Below the pieces are notes generated by a model that was not told the origin of the DNA, searched no databases, and was given only the letters and a program-made list of their open reading frames with translations. Of a DNA stretch of 64,000 nucleotides, positions 18,277 through 27,107 are shown piece after piece (positions within the stretch are counted from its first letter, which is position 1; each line of letters starts with the position of its first letter). The stretch is taken from contig UCIV01000003.1 in NCBI GenBank assembly GCA_900472575.1, forward strand, positions 161,228-225,227, in the 5' to 3' direction. The DNA is from Hyphomicrobiales bacterium. GTDB lineage: Bacteria; Pseudomonadota; Alphaproteobacteria; Rhizobiales; Rhizobiaceae. The position numbers and the translations under genes are program-made.

Positions 18277-18525
18277 AAAGTTCTTTCACGCGAAGGACTT
18301 CGCGTGGCTGGATTCCTGTGACAAGCACAGGAATGAGGGAATTTGTGGTACGCTTGGCAACCCTCTCTAGCGCTATGCTCCCTGTCTCGACTGGCAAAAG
18401 CGCTGTTTCCTTTGGCGTGGCACCGTTTCGATAGGAGGTTGGCGGAAACCTTCCCATCCTCATTCCTGAGCTTGTCACAGGAATCCAGCCGACGCGCGTC
18501 TGCGCGGCGAAAAGACTCTTGTTCG
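18277..18525. repeat. Rhizobial mosaic palindromic element, copy 2 (split halves)
   Basis: The 381-base gap after the phosphoribosyltransferase gene holds two blocks related to the element at 435-561, inverted with respect to it. Block one (18277-18340) has a perfect 9-bp hairpin CACGCGAAG / CTTCGCGTG and then ATTCCTGTGACAAGCACAGG. Block two (18457-18525) has CCTCATTCCTGAGCTTGTCA and then CAGCCGACGCGCGTCTGCGC. The ~115 bases between them match nothing else I noticed. The swap of inner hairpins relative to copy 1 shows the modular nature of these elements. No gene is seen in the gap. Confidence 0.75.
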
Positions 18526-18629
18526 CACACGACGAGGCAGTTCCATTTTCGGCTTGCGGACATGAGATTGCTGGCTAGGATCGCCACATCCTACCTCAAG
18601 ACCCAAGCGAAATTTTCAGGAAGACTTTG

Positions 18630-19679
18630 ATGGAACTGGTGTTCGACGGCCATAACGATGTGTTGTTGCGGCTCTGGCGGAACATGAAGGCGGGAGCTGA
18701 TCCCGTTGTGGAATTCTCCAAAGGTACCCCCGAAGGCCATATCGATGCGCCGCGGGCGCGAGCGGGTGGTCTCGCGGGTGGTCTTTGCGCGATCTACATT
18801 CCCTCCGGCGATCTGGTGCTCAAGGATCCCGAACCGGACGGGAGTTATGTGACGCCGCTTGCCGCACCGCTCGAATACGCACCTTCACTGGATATAGGGC
18901 TGGAAAAGGCGGCAATCGCGCTGCGGCTGGACCGGGCAGGGGCTTGGAAACTCTGCCGGTCCACCGCCGATGTCCGGCAGGCGATGAAGGACGGCGTATT
19001 TGCCGCCGTGCTGCACATGGAAGGCTGCGAACCGATCGACGCGGACCTCGCCAATCTCGACGTCTTCCATGCGGCCGGTCTTCGCTCGCTCGGGCCGGTC
19101 TGGAGCCGCCACAACATTTTTGGCCATGGCGTGCCGTTCGCCTTTCCGATGACGACGGATACCGGGCCGGGCCTGACCGATCTCGGCTTCGAACTGGTCA
19201 AGGCCTGCAACCGGCTCGGCATCCTGATCGACCTGTCGCATATTACCGAGAAGGGGTTCTGGGATGTGGCAAAAACTTCCGACCAGCCGCTGATCGCAAG
19301 CCATTCCAATGCACATGCTCTGACGCCAGTCGCGCGCAACCTGACCGACAGGCAGATGGACGCGATCAAGGAGAGCGGCGGGCTCGTGGGCCTGAACTAT
19401 GCGGTCACCATGCTGCGCGACGACGGGCTGGACATTGCGGCCACGCCGATCTCCGAGATGATACGCCATGTGGACTACATGGTTGAGCGGATGGGGATCG
19501 ACCATGTAGCGATCGGATCGGACTTCGACGGCTGCACCGTACCGGTCGAAATTCGTGATGCTGCGGGCAATCAAAATCTGGTTGCAGCTTTAAAAACAGC
19601 GGGATACGCTGGCGAGGATTTGGCCAAGCTGGCCCGCGAGAACTGGTTGAGGGTTCTCGGCAAAGCCTGGCACGAATAA
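18630..19679 (+). CDS. Membrane dipeptidase (peptidase family M19)
   Basis: A 349-residue zinc dipeptidase of the renal-dipeptidase family. Metal ligands visible: H-x-D in FDGHNDVLLRLW (residues 8 and 10), Glu in HMEGCEPID, His in DLSH and in SHSNAH, and Asp in GSDFDGC. The family cleaves dipeptides, often with a D-residue at the C-terminus. No signal peptide, so it is cytoplasmic. The ATG at 18630 follows AGGAAG. A dipeptide-type ABC transporter operon begins 49 bases downstream, suggesting that imported dipeptides are its substrate. Confidence 0.92.
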   Translation: MELVFDGHNDVLLRLWRNMKAGADPVVEFSKGTPEGHIDAPRARAGGLAGGLCAIYIPSGDLVLKDPEPDGSYVTPLAAPLEYAPSLDIGLEKAAIALRLDRAGAWKLCRSTADVRQAMKDGVFAAVLHMEGCEPIDADLANLDVFHAAGLRSLGPVWSRHNIFGHGVPFAFPMTTDTGPGLTDLGFELVKACNRLGILIDLSHITEKGFWDVAKTSDQPLIASHSNAHALTPVARNLTDRQMDAIKESGGLVGLNYAVTMLRDDGLDIAATPISEMIRHVDYMVERMGIDHVAIGSDFDGCTVPVEIRDAAGNQNLVAALKTAGYAGEDLAKLARENWLRVLGKAWHE

Positions 19680-19728
19680 CGGCCCGAAGCGGGCCGGACA
19701 TGAGCAAATGACAACAGGGGAACTGATC

Positions 19729-21369
19729 ATGCTCCACTCTTTCCGCACTTCCGTCCGAATGCTTTCCACGAGCGCAGCGTTGTCGCTGCTGTTGGTCGCA
19801 GCACCGCAGGCATTCGCCGCGACGCCGGCCGATACGCTGGTCGAAGGCTTTGCGATCGACGACATTATCACCATTGATCCGGGCGAAGCCTTCGAGCTTT
19901 CCACTGCCGAAGTGACTGCCAATACCTATAGCAAGCTGGTCATGCTGGATCCGGCCGACACATCCAAGGTCATAGGTGATCTGGCGGCCAGCTGGACGGT
20001 TTCCGACGATGGCATGACCTATACGTTCAAGCTGAAGCCGGACCTGAAATTTGCTTCAGGCAACCCGCTGACCGCCGAAGACGTTGCCTTCTCGTTCGAA
20101 CGCGCCGTCAAGCTCGACAAGTCGCCGGCCTTTCTGCTGACCCAGTTCGGGCTGAGCGGCGACAATGTTGCCGAGAAAGCCAAGGCGACCGCGCCCGACA
20201 CGTTCACCTTCACGGTCGACAAGGCCTATGCGCCGAGCTTCGTCCTGAACGTTCTGACCGCCACCGTCGCTTCCGTTGTCGACAAGAAGGTGGTGATGGA
20301 ACATGCCAAGGCGATGACGCCTTCGGCCGATTACAAATATGACAGTGATTTCGGCAATGAATGGATGAAGACCGGTTTTGCCGGTTCCGGCCCGTACAAG
20401 GTGCTGGCATGGCGCGCCAATGAGGCCGTCATCATGGAAGCCAACCCGAATTACTACGGCGAGAAGCCGAAGCTGAAGCGCGTCATCTATCGCCACATGA
20501 AGGAAAGCTCCGGCCAGCGTCTGGCGCTGGAAAACGGCGATATCGATATCGCCCGTAACCTCGAGCCGAACGATGTGGAGGCTGTTTCCAAGAAGGAAGG
20601 CCTGTCGATCACGTCTGCGCCGAAGGGCACGATCTACTATTTCAGCCTCAACCAGAAAAACGAGAAGCTGGCAAAGCCCGAAGTGGCGGAAGCGTTCAAG
20701 TATCTGGTCGACTATGACGCGATCGGCGCGACGCTGATCAAGGGCATCGGCGAAATCCACCAGACCTTCCTGCCGAAGGGCCAGCTCGGTGCGCTGAACG
20801 ACAACCCTTACAAGCTGGATGTCGCCAAGGCCAAGGAACTGCTTGCCAAGGCGGGCCTGAAGGACGGCTTTACCGTGACCATGGATGTGCGCAACACGCA
20901 GCCGGTGACGGGCATTGCCGAAAGCGTGCAGCAGACGCTGGCGCAGGCCGGCATCAAGCTCGAAATCATTCCGGGCGACGGCAAGCAGACGCTGACGAAA
21001 TTCCGCGCCCGCACCCATGACATCTATATCGGCCAGTGGGGTTCGGACTATTTCGACCCGAACTCGAATGCCGAAACCTTCGTCATCAACTACGACAATT
21101 CCGACGAGGGCAAGAACAAGACGCTGGCATGGCGTAATGCCTGGGATGTGCCTAAGGACATCGAAGAGGCGGCCCAGGGTGCGCTTCTGGAAAAGGATGC
21201 AGCCAAGCGTGCGGCAGTCTACGAGGACCTTCAGAAGAAGGCGCTGGCGCAGAGCCCGTTCGTGATCATCTTCCAGCAGACGGAAGTGGCCGGTTACTCT
21301 TCCAAGCTGAAGGACTTCAAGCTCGGCCCGAGCTTCGATACGAACTTCGTCTATCCGGTTTCGAAGTAG
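19729..21369 (+). CDS. Peptide ABC transporter substrate-binding protein (system 1)
   Basis: A 546-residue periplasmic protein of the DppA/OppA family. It has a Sec signal peptide (residues ~1-30, cleavage after AFA) and the family features YSKLVMLDP, DDGMTYTFKLKPDLKFASGNPLTAEDVAFSFERAV and a late NYDNSDEGKNKTLAWRN region. The ATG at 19729 follows AGGGGAA; an upstream ATG at 19708 has no site. It begins the operon of system 1 and follows the M19 dipeptidase gene. A palindromic repeat separates it from the first permease gene. Confidence 0.93.
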   Translation: MLHSFRTSVRMLSTSAALSLLLVAAPQAFAATPADTLVEGFAIDDIITIDPGEAFELSTAEVTANTYSKLVMLDPADTSKVIGDLAASWTVSDDGMTYTFKLKPDLKFASGNPLTAEDVAFSFERAVKLDKSPAFLLTQFGLSGDNVAEKAKATAPDTFTFTVDKAYAPSFVLNVLTATVASVVDKKVVMEHAKAMTPSADYKYDSDFGNEWMKTGFAGSGPYKVLAWRANEAVIMEANPNYYGEKPKLKRVIYRHMKESSGQRLALENGDIDIARNLEPNDVEAVSKKEGLSITSAPKGTIYYFSLNQKNEKLAKPEVAEAFKYLVDYDAIGATLIKGIGEIHQTFLPKGQLGALNDNPYKLDVAKAKELLAKAGLKDGFTVTMDVRNTQPVTGIAESVQQTLAQAGIKLEIIPGDGKQTLTKFRARTHDIYIGQWGSDYFDPNSNAETFVINYDNSDEGKNKTLAWRNAWDVPKDIEEAAQGALLEKDAAKRAAVYEDLQKKALAQSPFVIIFQQTEVAGYSSKLKDFKLGPSFDTNFVYPVSK

Positions 21370-21404
21370 CAGGCTTGGCGGGTTGAAATTCGGACGGTGC
21401 GGCT

Positions 21405-21542
21405 TGCCTCCTTCTCCCCGCCTGCGGGGAGAAGGTCCGGAGCGCTAGCGAGGGGATGAAGGGTAGTCGCGGGCGCTGAGTTCGCGGCATTTGCCCCTCA
21501 TCCGCCTGCCGGCACCTTCTCCCCGTTTCACGGGGAGAAGGC
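21405..21542. repeat. Palindromic repeat (RIME-like), copy 1
   Basis: Two strong hairpins: a perfect 12-bp stem CCTTCTCCCCGC / GCGGGGAGAAGG (21410-21421 with 21424-21435) and an 11-bp stem (21415-region sequence repeated at 21515-21525 with 21531-21541). The block CCCCTCATCCGCCTGCCGGC at 21494-21513 recurs at 30126-30145. It resembles the rhizobial intergenic mosaic elements (RIME). It lies between the binding-protein and permease genes of system 1 and could hold back 3' decay of the binding-protein mRNA. Confidence 0.82.
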
Positions 21543-21591
21543 CGCGTGCCGCAACGCCCCAAATCCTTCGCGTTGCTCAAAGGAGAACTCC

Positions 21592-22659
21592 TTGACGCTT
21601 ACCGATACGACGGCAGTGACGCGGCGCAACCGGCGCCGTGCTTCCTCCTTTGGCATGGCGGTGGTCCGTTTCGTGGTCACTGTCGTTACGACATTTCTCG
21701 GCCTTCTGGCTGTCACCTTCTTCATTGGCCGCGTGGTGCCGATCGATCCGGCGCTGGCAATCGTCGGCGACCGGGCACCGGCACATGTGGTCGAGCGCGT
21801 GCGGGAGGAGCTTGGCCTCAACCTGCCGCTCTACCAGCAGTTCTGGATCTATATAAAGCAGGCGCTGACGGGTGATTTCGGCACATCGGTACTGACCACC
21901 AATCCCGTGATGGCGGATATCGCGCGGGTGTTTCCGGCGACAATCGAGCTTGCAACGATCGGCACCATCATCGGAGCGCTGATCGGCGTGCCCCTCGGAG
22001 TGCTCGCCGCCGTCAAGCGGGGATCGATCGCCGACCAGATCGTGCGGGTGATCGGGTTGATCGGTTATTCGGTGCCGATCTTCTGGCTCGGTCTGCTGGC
22101 GCTGGTCCTGTTCTACGCCAAGCTCGGATGGGTGGCCTATCCGGGGCGGATCGACATCGTTTACGAATATACGTTCATGCCGCAGACGGGCTTTTTCCTG
22201 TTCGACGCGATCTGGCAAGGGCAATGGGATGTGGCCTGGGATCTGTTCCGCCATATCATCCTGCCCGGCGGGCTGCTCGGCTATTTCTCGCTCGCCTATA
22301 TCAGCCGGATGACGCGGAGCTTCATGCTCAACGAGCTGCAGCAGGAGTATATCGTCGCGGCGCGTGCCAAGGGGCTGTCGGAGACGCGGATCATCTGGTT
22401 TCATGCGTTGCGCAATGCCGCGGTACCGCTGGTGACGGTGATTGCACTTTCCTATGCGGGTCTGCTGGAAGGTTCGGTTCTGACGGAGACGATCTTTTCC
22501 TGGCCGGGGCTTGGCCTCTACATCACCAACTCGCTGCAGAATGCCGACATGAATGCCGTGCTCGGCGGTACGATCGTCATCGGTGCGGTGTTCATTGCCA
22601 TCAACATATTGTCCGACCTTCTCTACCGGACGCTTGATCCGAGGACGAGAAGCCGATGA
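21592..22659 (+). CDS. Peptide ABC transporter permease, DppB type (system 1)
   Basis: A 355-residue inner-membrane permease with an N-terminal helix (VVRFVVTVVTTFLGLLAVTFFIGRVVP), about six segments in all, and the EAA loop (EYIVAARAKGLSETRIIWFHALRNA). The start is TTG at 21592 with AGGAGA 6 bases before it. Its stop overlaps the next start (ATGA). It forms the channel with the DppC-type gene that follows. Confidence 0.93.
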   Translation: MTLTDTTAVTRRNRRRASSFGMAVVRFVVTVVTTFLGLLAVTFFIGRVVPIDPALAIVGDRAPAHVVERVREELGLNLPLYQQFWIYIKQALTGDFGTSVLTTNPVMADIARVFPATIELATIGTIIGALIGVPLGVLAAVKRGSIADQIVRVIGLIGYSVPIFWLGLLALVLFYAKLGWVAYPGRIDIVYEYTFMPQTGFFLFDAIWQGQWDVAWDLFRHIILPGGLLGYFSLAYISRMTRSFMLNELQQEYIVAARAKGLSETRIIWFHALRNAAVPLVTVIALSYAGLLEGSVLTETIFSWPGLGLYITNSLQNADMNAVLGGTIVIGAVFIAINILSDLLYRTLDPRTRSR

Positions 22660-23588
22660 GTGTTCTTCAAGCAAGTGAAAAGCCCTATAGCCGCGAATGG
22701 CTGTTATCCGAACAGCCTACATCGCGGCATCAGGCACAGCTTGGCCGCGCCTATGTGATCTGGCGGCGGTTTTCCGCCAACCGGCTGGCGCTGGCCGGTC
22801 TCGGTATCATTCTTCTCCTGATCCTCGTTGCGATCTTCGCCGATGTGCTGGCGCCGCATAACCCGGTGCAGGGCGACCTGCGCAATTCGCGGCTTCTGCC
22901 GCCGGGTTCGGCGGGTTACCTGCTCGGCACCGATGACCAGGGGCGCGATATTCTCTCGCGGCTGATCCATGGTTCACGGCTGACGTTGTTTGTGGTCGTG
23001 CTGGTGGCGATCATCGCAGCACCCGTCGGCCTGATCATCGGCACGGTGTCCGGTTATGCGGGTGGCTGGGTGGATGCGGTGCTGATGCGGATCACCGACA
23101 TCTTTCTTGCCTTTCCGAAACTGGTTCTGGCGCTGGCGCTGGTCGCGGCTCTCGGGCCGGGGATCGAGAATGCGGTTCTTGCCATCGCCGTTACCTCATG
23201 GCCGCCCTATGCGCGTATTGCCCGCGCCGAGACGATGACGTTTCGCAATTCGGAATTTATTTCCGCCGTGAAGCTGATGGGGGCTTCGCCGTTCCGCATC
23301 GTCCTTCGCCACGTCATGCCGCTTTGCCTTTCCTCTCTGATCGTGCGTGTGACGCTCGATATGGCGGGAATCATCCTCACCGCCGCCGGCCTCGGCTTTC
23401 TCGGCCTCGGCGCGCAGCCGCCGTTGCCGGAATGGGGTGCGATGATCGCGTCGGGCCGCCGCTTCATTCTCGACCAGTGGTGGGTGGCGGCGATGCCGGG
23501 TGCGGCGATCCTGATCGTTTCGCTCGGTTTCAACCTGCTCGGCGACGGATTGCGCGATGCGCTCGATCCGAAGGAGGCAGGTCAATGA
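22656..23588 (+). CDS. Peptide ABC transporter permease, DppC type (system 1)
   Basis: A 310-residue permease with the DppC-type N-terminal region (RLALAGLGIILLLILVAIFADVLAPH), the HGSRLTLFVVVLVAIIAAPVGLIIG core, and an EAA loop (EFISAVKLMGASPFRIVLRHVMP). ATG overlaps the stop of the previous gene, and its own stop overlaps the ATPase start; the four transport genes from 21592 to 25185 are thus joined by successive four-base overlaps. Confidence 0.93.
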   Translation: MSVLQASEKPYSREWLLSEQPTSRHQAQLGRAYVIWRRFSANRLALAGLGIILLLILVAIFADVLAPHNPVQGDLRNSRLLPPGSAGYLLGTDDQGRDILSRLIHGSRLTLFVVVLVAIIAAPVGLIIGTVSGYAGGWVDAVLMRITDIFLAFPKLVLALALVAALGPGIENAVLAIAVTSWPPYARIARAETMTFRNSEFISAVKLMGASPFRIVLRHVMPLCLSSLIVRVTLDMAGIILTAAGLGFLGLGAQPPLPEWGAMIASGRRFILDQWWVAAMPGAAILIVSLGFNLLGDGLRDALDPKEAGQ

Positions 23589-24436
23589 GTGGCGCTGTGG
23601 GGACGGACAAGCTTCTGACGGTCGAAGACTTGCGGGTCAGTTTTCCGACGCGCACCGGTGTGATCGAGGCCGTGCGTGGGGTGTCGTTTACGCTCGGGCG
23701 CGAACGGCTGGGCATTGTCGGCGAAAGCGGTTCCGGCAAGTCGCAGACGGGCCGGGCGATCATGGGACTGACGCCGAAACATGCCAAGATTACCGCGAAG
23801 ACGCTGAACTTTGCCGGACGTGATCTTCTGAGCATTTCCGACCGCGAGCGGCGGGAGATCAGGGGGAAACGGATCGGCATGGTGCTGCAAGATCCGAAAT
23901 ATTCGCTGAACCCCGTCTCGACCATCGGAAGGCAGATCATCGAGACGCTGAAGACGCATGAAAAGATCTCGACTGCGGAGGCGAAGGCGCGCACGCTTGC
24001 GATGCTGGAAGCGGTGCAAATCCGTGATCCGGAGCGGGTGTTTTCGCTCTATCCGCACGAGGTTTCCGGTGGCATGGGGCAACGTGTGATGATCGCGATG
24101 ATGCTGATTTGCGGGCCTGAACTGCTGATCGCCGACGAGCCGACCTCGGCGCTCGATGTGACGGTACAGCTCGAAGTGCTGGGCATTCTCGACAAGCTGG
24201 TGGCTGAGCGCGGCATGGGGCTGATCTTCGTGTCGCATGATCTGCGGCTCGTCTCGTCCTTCTGCGACCGGGTGCTGGTGATGTATGCGGGTCGCGTTGT
24301 GGAGGAATTGCCATCGGCGGATCTTTCCAAGGCGCAGCATCCCTATACGCAAGGCCTGCTCAACTGCCTGCCGACGATCGGTACCGACCGGCATCCGCTG
24401 CCGGTGCTCGACCGCAAGAAGGAGTGGGCGCTATGA
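23585..24436 (+). CDS. Peptide ABC transporter ATP-binding protein, DppD type (system 1)
   Basis: A 283-residue ABC ATPase. Walker A GESGSGKS near residues 42-49, signature VSGGMGQR (Gly in place of the more common Arg/Gln), and Walker [14 protein letters not shown]. The C-terminal part with AQHPYTQGLLNCLP is typical of oligopeptide ATPases. The ATG at 23585 overlaps the permease stop; a longer open frame reaching upstream is only antisense-like shadow within the permease gene. Confidence 0.93.
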   Translation: MSGAVGTDKLLTVEDLRVSFPTRTGVIEAVRGVSFTLGRERLGIVGESGSGKSQTGRAIMGLTPKHAKITAKTLNFAGRDLLSISDRERREIRGKRIGMVLQDPKYSLNPVSTIGRQIIETLKTHEKISTAEAKARTLAMLEAVQIRDPERVFSLYPHEVSGGMGQRVMIAMMLICGPELLIADEPTSALDVTVQLEVLGILDKLVAERGMGLIFVSHDLRLVSSFCDRVLVMYAGRVVEELPSADLSKAQHPYTQGLLNCLPTIGTDRHPLPVLDRKKEWAL

Positions 24437-25185
24437 CGACGAATGTTCTTTCCGTCAAAGACATGGTCGTCACGTTCGACGAGTTTATCGCGCTCGACCA
24501 TGTGTCGGTGGATGTGGCTCAGGGCGAGAGTTTCGGCATCGTTGGTGAAAGCGGGTCTGGAAAATCGACGCTGCTGCGTGCGGTGGCGGGGCTGAACACG
24601 TTCAGCGCCGGGACGCTTACGATCAACGGACAGTCCTATTCGGGCCGCAGCCGGTCGAAGGATTTTTATCGCACTGTGCAGATGGTATTTCAGGATCCCT
24701 ACGGATCGCTGCATCCGCGCCAGACGGTGGACCGGCTGCTCCTGGAGCCGCTGGCGATCCACGGGTTCGACAATGTCGACCAGCGGATCATGCGGGCGCT
24801 GGACGAGGTGGGGTTGGGGTCGGGTTTCCGGTTTCGGTATTCGCACCAGCTTTCCGGCGGACAGCGGCAGCGCGTGGCAATCGCCCGGGCGCTGATCCTG
24901 GAGCCGAAGGTTCTACTGCTTGATGAGCCGACCTCTGCGCTCGACGCTTCGATCCAGGCGGAAATCCTCAATCTGCTGGAACAGGCGCGAAAAGATCGCG
25001 GGCTGACCTTCGTGATGGTCAGCCACGATCTCGGTGTCATCAGCCATATGTGCGAAAGGCTGGCGGTGATGAAGTCGGGCAAGGTTGTTGAAACGGTTAC
25101 TGCCGATGCGCTGGAAAGCCGTGCGTTCTCTGCTGACTATACACGGCAGCTCATGACCGCCAGCGAAGGATTTCGCCGCGTCTGA
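24433..25185 (+). CDS. Peptide ABC transporter ATP-binding protein, DppF type (system 1)
   Basis: A 250-residue ABC ATPase with Walker [27 protein letters not shown], signature [15 protein letters not shown] and Walker B VLLLDEPTSALDAS. It forms a heterodimer with the DppD-type protein. It is shorter than most DppF proteins at the C-terminus and lacks the usual HPYT-containing tail. ATG 24433 overlaps the previous stop; a GTG three codons upstream is less likely. These ATPases may also serve system 2, which has none. Confidence 0.93.
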   Translation: MTTNVLSVKDMVVTFDEFIALDHVSVDVAQGESFGIVGESGSGKSTLLRAVAGLNTFSAGTLTINGQSYSGRSRSKDFYRTVQMVFQDPYGSLHPRQTVDRLLLEPLAIHGFDNVDQRIMRALDEVGLGSGFRFRYSHQLSGGQRQRVAIARALILEPKVLLLDEPTSALDASIQAEILNLLEQARKDRGLTFVMVSHDLGVISHMCERLAVMKSGKVVETVTADALESRAFSADYTRQLMTASEGFRRV

Positions 25186-25309
25186 CCCCGTGTTTCAGCA
25201 AAGTCGGAAGTGCTTGGAAGGTCGCGAATGAGCATTGTGTGCAGTTGCGAAATGCCCTTAGACTGCATTTAACAAAGCTGCAGGCAGCGAATAACGGGGA
25301 GCTTATACG

Positions 25310-26833
25310 ATGCAGACGATCTTCTCCTGGTCTCAGGTCTCTCGGCGTGGTGTGATGGGGCTGGCGCTTGGCGCTGGCATTGTCTTGGCGGCACCCTATG
25401 CGCAGGCCGCGCCCAAGACTGCTGCGACGATCGGCATGACGGTTGAGCCGGGTGGTCTCGATCCGACGATCGGCGCGCAGGTGATGATCGGGCAGGTGAC
25501 ATGGCAGAACATTTTTGAAGGCCTGACGACGATCGACAAGGCGGGCAAGGTGCAGCCGCAGCTTGCCGAGAGCTGGGACGTTTCGCCAGATGGAAAGACC
25601 TATACGTTCAAGCTGCGGCAGGGCGTGAAATTCCACAATGGCGTGGCCTTTGACAGTTCTGTCGCCAAGTTCACGCTCGACCGCGCCCGCGGCGCTGATA
25701 GCGTCAATCCGCAGAAGCGTTATTTCACCTCGATCGACACGATCGAGACGCCGGATGCCTCGACGCTGGTGCTGAAACTCAAGCAGCCGACCGGCAGCCT
25801 GCTCTACTGGTTCGGCTGGCCGGCGGCCGTGATGGTGGAGCCATCGACTGCTGCTGATAACAAGACCAATCCGGTCGGAACCGGGCCTTTTGTTTTCAGC
25901 AGCTGGGCCAAGGGTACGAAAGTCGATCTGAAGAAGAATGCCGGTTACTGGAACAAGGATGTTTCGGTGAAGCTGGAGACGGCTTCCTTCCGTTTCATCA
26001 ACGACCCGCAGGCGCAGTCGGCCGCGTTGACGGCAGGCGATGTCGATGCTTTTCCTGAATTCGGTGCGCCGGAACTGGTTTCCTCCTTCGAGGGCAGCGA
26101 CAAGCTGGCGACGGTGATCGGTAACACCGAGCTCAAGGTCGTGGCGGGCATGAACAATTCCCGCAAGCCGTTTTCCGACAAAAAGGTCCGTCAGGCGCTG
26201 ATGATGGCGGTCGACCGGGCGATGGTGGTCGAGGGTGCATGGTCGGGCCTCGGCACGCCGATCGGCAGCCATTACACGCCGAATGACCGTGGCTACAAGG
26301 ATCTTACCGGCGTCTATCCTTATGATGTCGAAAAGGCCAAGGCGCTTCTGGCGGAAGCGGGTTACCCGAACGGTTTCTCCTTCACCATGAAGGCGCCGCA
26401 GATGGCCTATGCGCAACGCTCGTCGCAGATACTGCAGGCGCTGTTTGCCGAAATCGGCGTGACGATGAATATCGAAACCACCGAGTTTCCGGCGAAATGG
26501 GTGGCGGATGTCCTGAAGGCCGCTGACTATGACATGACCATTGTTGCCCATGCGGAGCCGATGGATATCGATATCTACGCGCGCGACCCCTATTACTTCA
26601 ATTACAAGAACCCGGAATTCAATGCGATCCTCGCCAAGGTCGAGGCGAGCACAGATGCTGCCGAACAGGACAAGTTTTATGGCGAAGCGCAGACCATTCT
26701 CGCCAACGACGTGCCGGCGCTGTTTCTGTTCGTGATGCCGAAGCTCGGGATCTGGGACAAGAAGCTGAAGGGGCTGTGGGAGAACGAGCCGATCCCGTCG
26801 AATGTGCTGACCGAGGTGTTTTGGGAAGAGTGA
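25310..26833 (+). CDS. Peptide ABC transporter substrate-binding protein (system 2)
   Basis: A 507-residue periplasmic binding protein of the DppA/OppA family. The N-terminus has SRRGVMG followed by a hydrophobic stretch and AQA-A, which fits a twin-arginine signal peptide, unlike the Sec signals of the other two systems. Family blocks include EPGGLDPTIGAQ, PDGKTYTFKLRQGVKFHNG and the NNSRKPFSDKKVRQALMMAVDR segment. GGGGAGC lies 9 bases before the ATG. It starts a second transport operon 124 bases after system 1. Confidence 0.93.
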   Translation: MQTIFSWSQVSRRGVMGLALGAGIVLAAPYAQAAPKTAATIGMTVEPGGLDPTIGAQVMIGQVTWQNIFEGLTTIDKAGKVQPQLAESWDVSPDGKTYTFKLRQGVKFHNGVAFDSSVAKFTLDRARGADSVNPQKRYFTSIDTIETPDASTLVLKLKQPTGSLLYWFGWPAAVMVEPSTAADNKTNPVGTGPFVFSSWAKGTKVDLKKNAGYWNKDVSVKLETASFRFINDPQAQSAALTAGDVDAFPEFGAPELVSSFEGSDKLATVIGNTELKVVAGMNNSRKPFSDKKVRQALMMAVDRAMVVEGAWSGLGTPIGSHYTPNDRGYKDLTGVYPYDVEKAKALLAEAGYPNGFSFTMKAPQMAYAQRSSQILQALFAEIGVTMNIETTEFPAKWVADVLKAADYDMTIVAHAEPMDIDIYARDPYYFNYKNPEFNAILAKVEASTDAAEQDKFYGEAQTILANDVPALFLFVMPKLGIWDKKLKGLWENEPIPSNVLTEVFWEE

Positions 26834-26866
26834 GGGGTTTGGTCTGGCATAACGGGGCGGCATTCC

Positions 26867-27013
26867 GATCTCCCCCCTTGTGGGGGAGATGCCCGGCAGG
26901 GCAGAGGGGGGCTGTCATGGAACGCCCTTCAATCTTTGACGTCATGACGGGCGGTGATGGTGCACCCCCCTCTGTCACTTTCGTGACATCTCCCCCACAG
27001 GGGGGGAGATCAG
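26867..27013. repeat. Long imperfect palindrome with GGGGGAGAT motifs
   Basis: The two ends are inverted copies (ATCTCCCCCCTTGTGGGGGA at 26869-26888 and its partner near 26988-27010), and an inner pair reads GCAGAGGGGGG (26901-26911) and CCCCCCTCTGTC (26964-26975). The whole is a ~145-base imperfect palindrome of a type different from the repeats at 21405 and 435. It again lies between the binding-protein gene and the first permease gene of its operon. Confidence 0.8.
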
Positions 27014-27107
27014 TTGGAGGCCGTTGCGTCTGCCTCGTTTCTCTCTCATGCCTTTTCTGGTTTAGGCAGAGGGCAGCGATGGGCTATGCGGGAGCTTGCT
27101 GTAAGCC

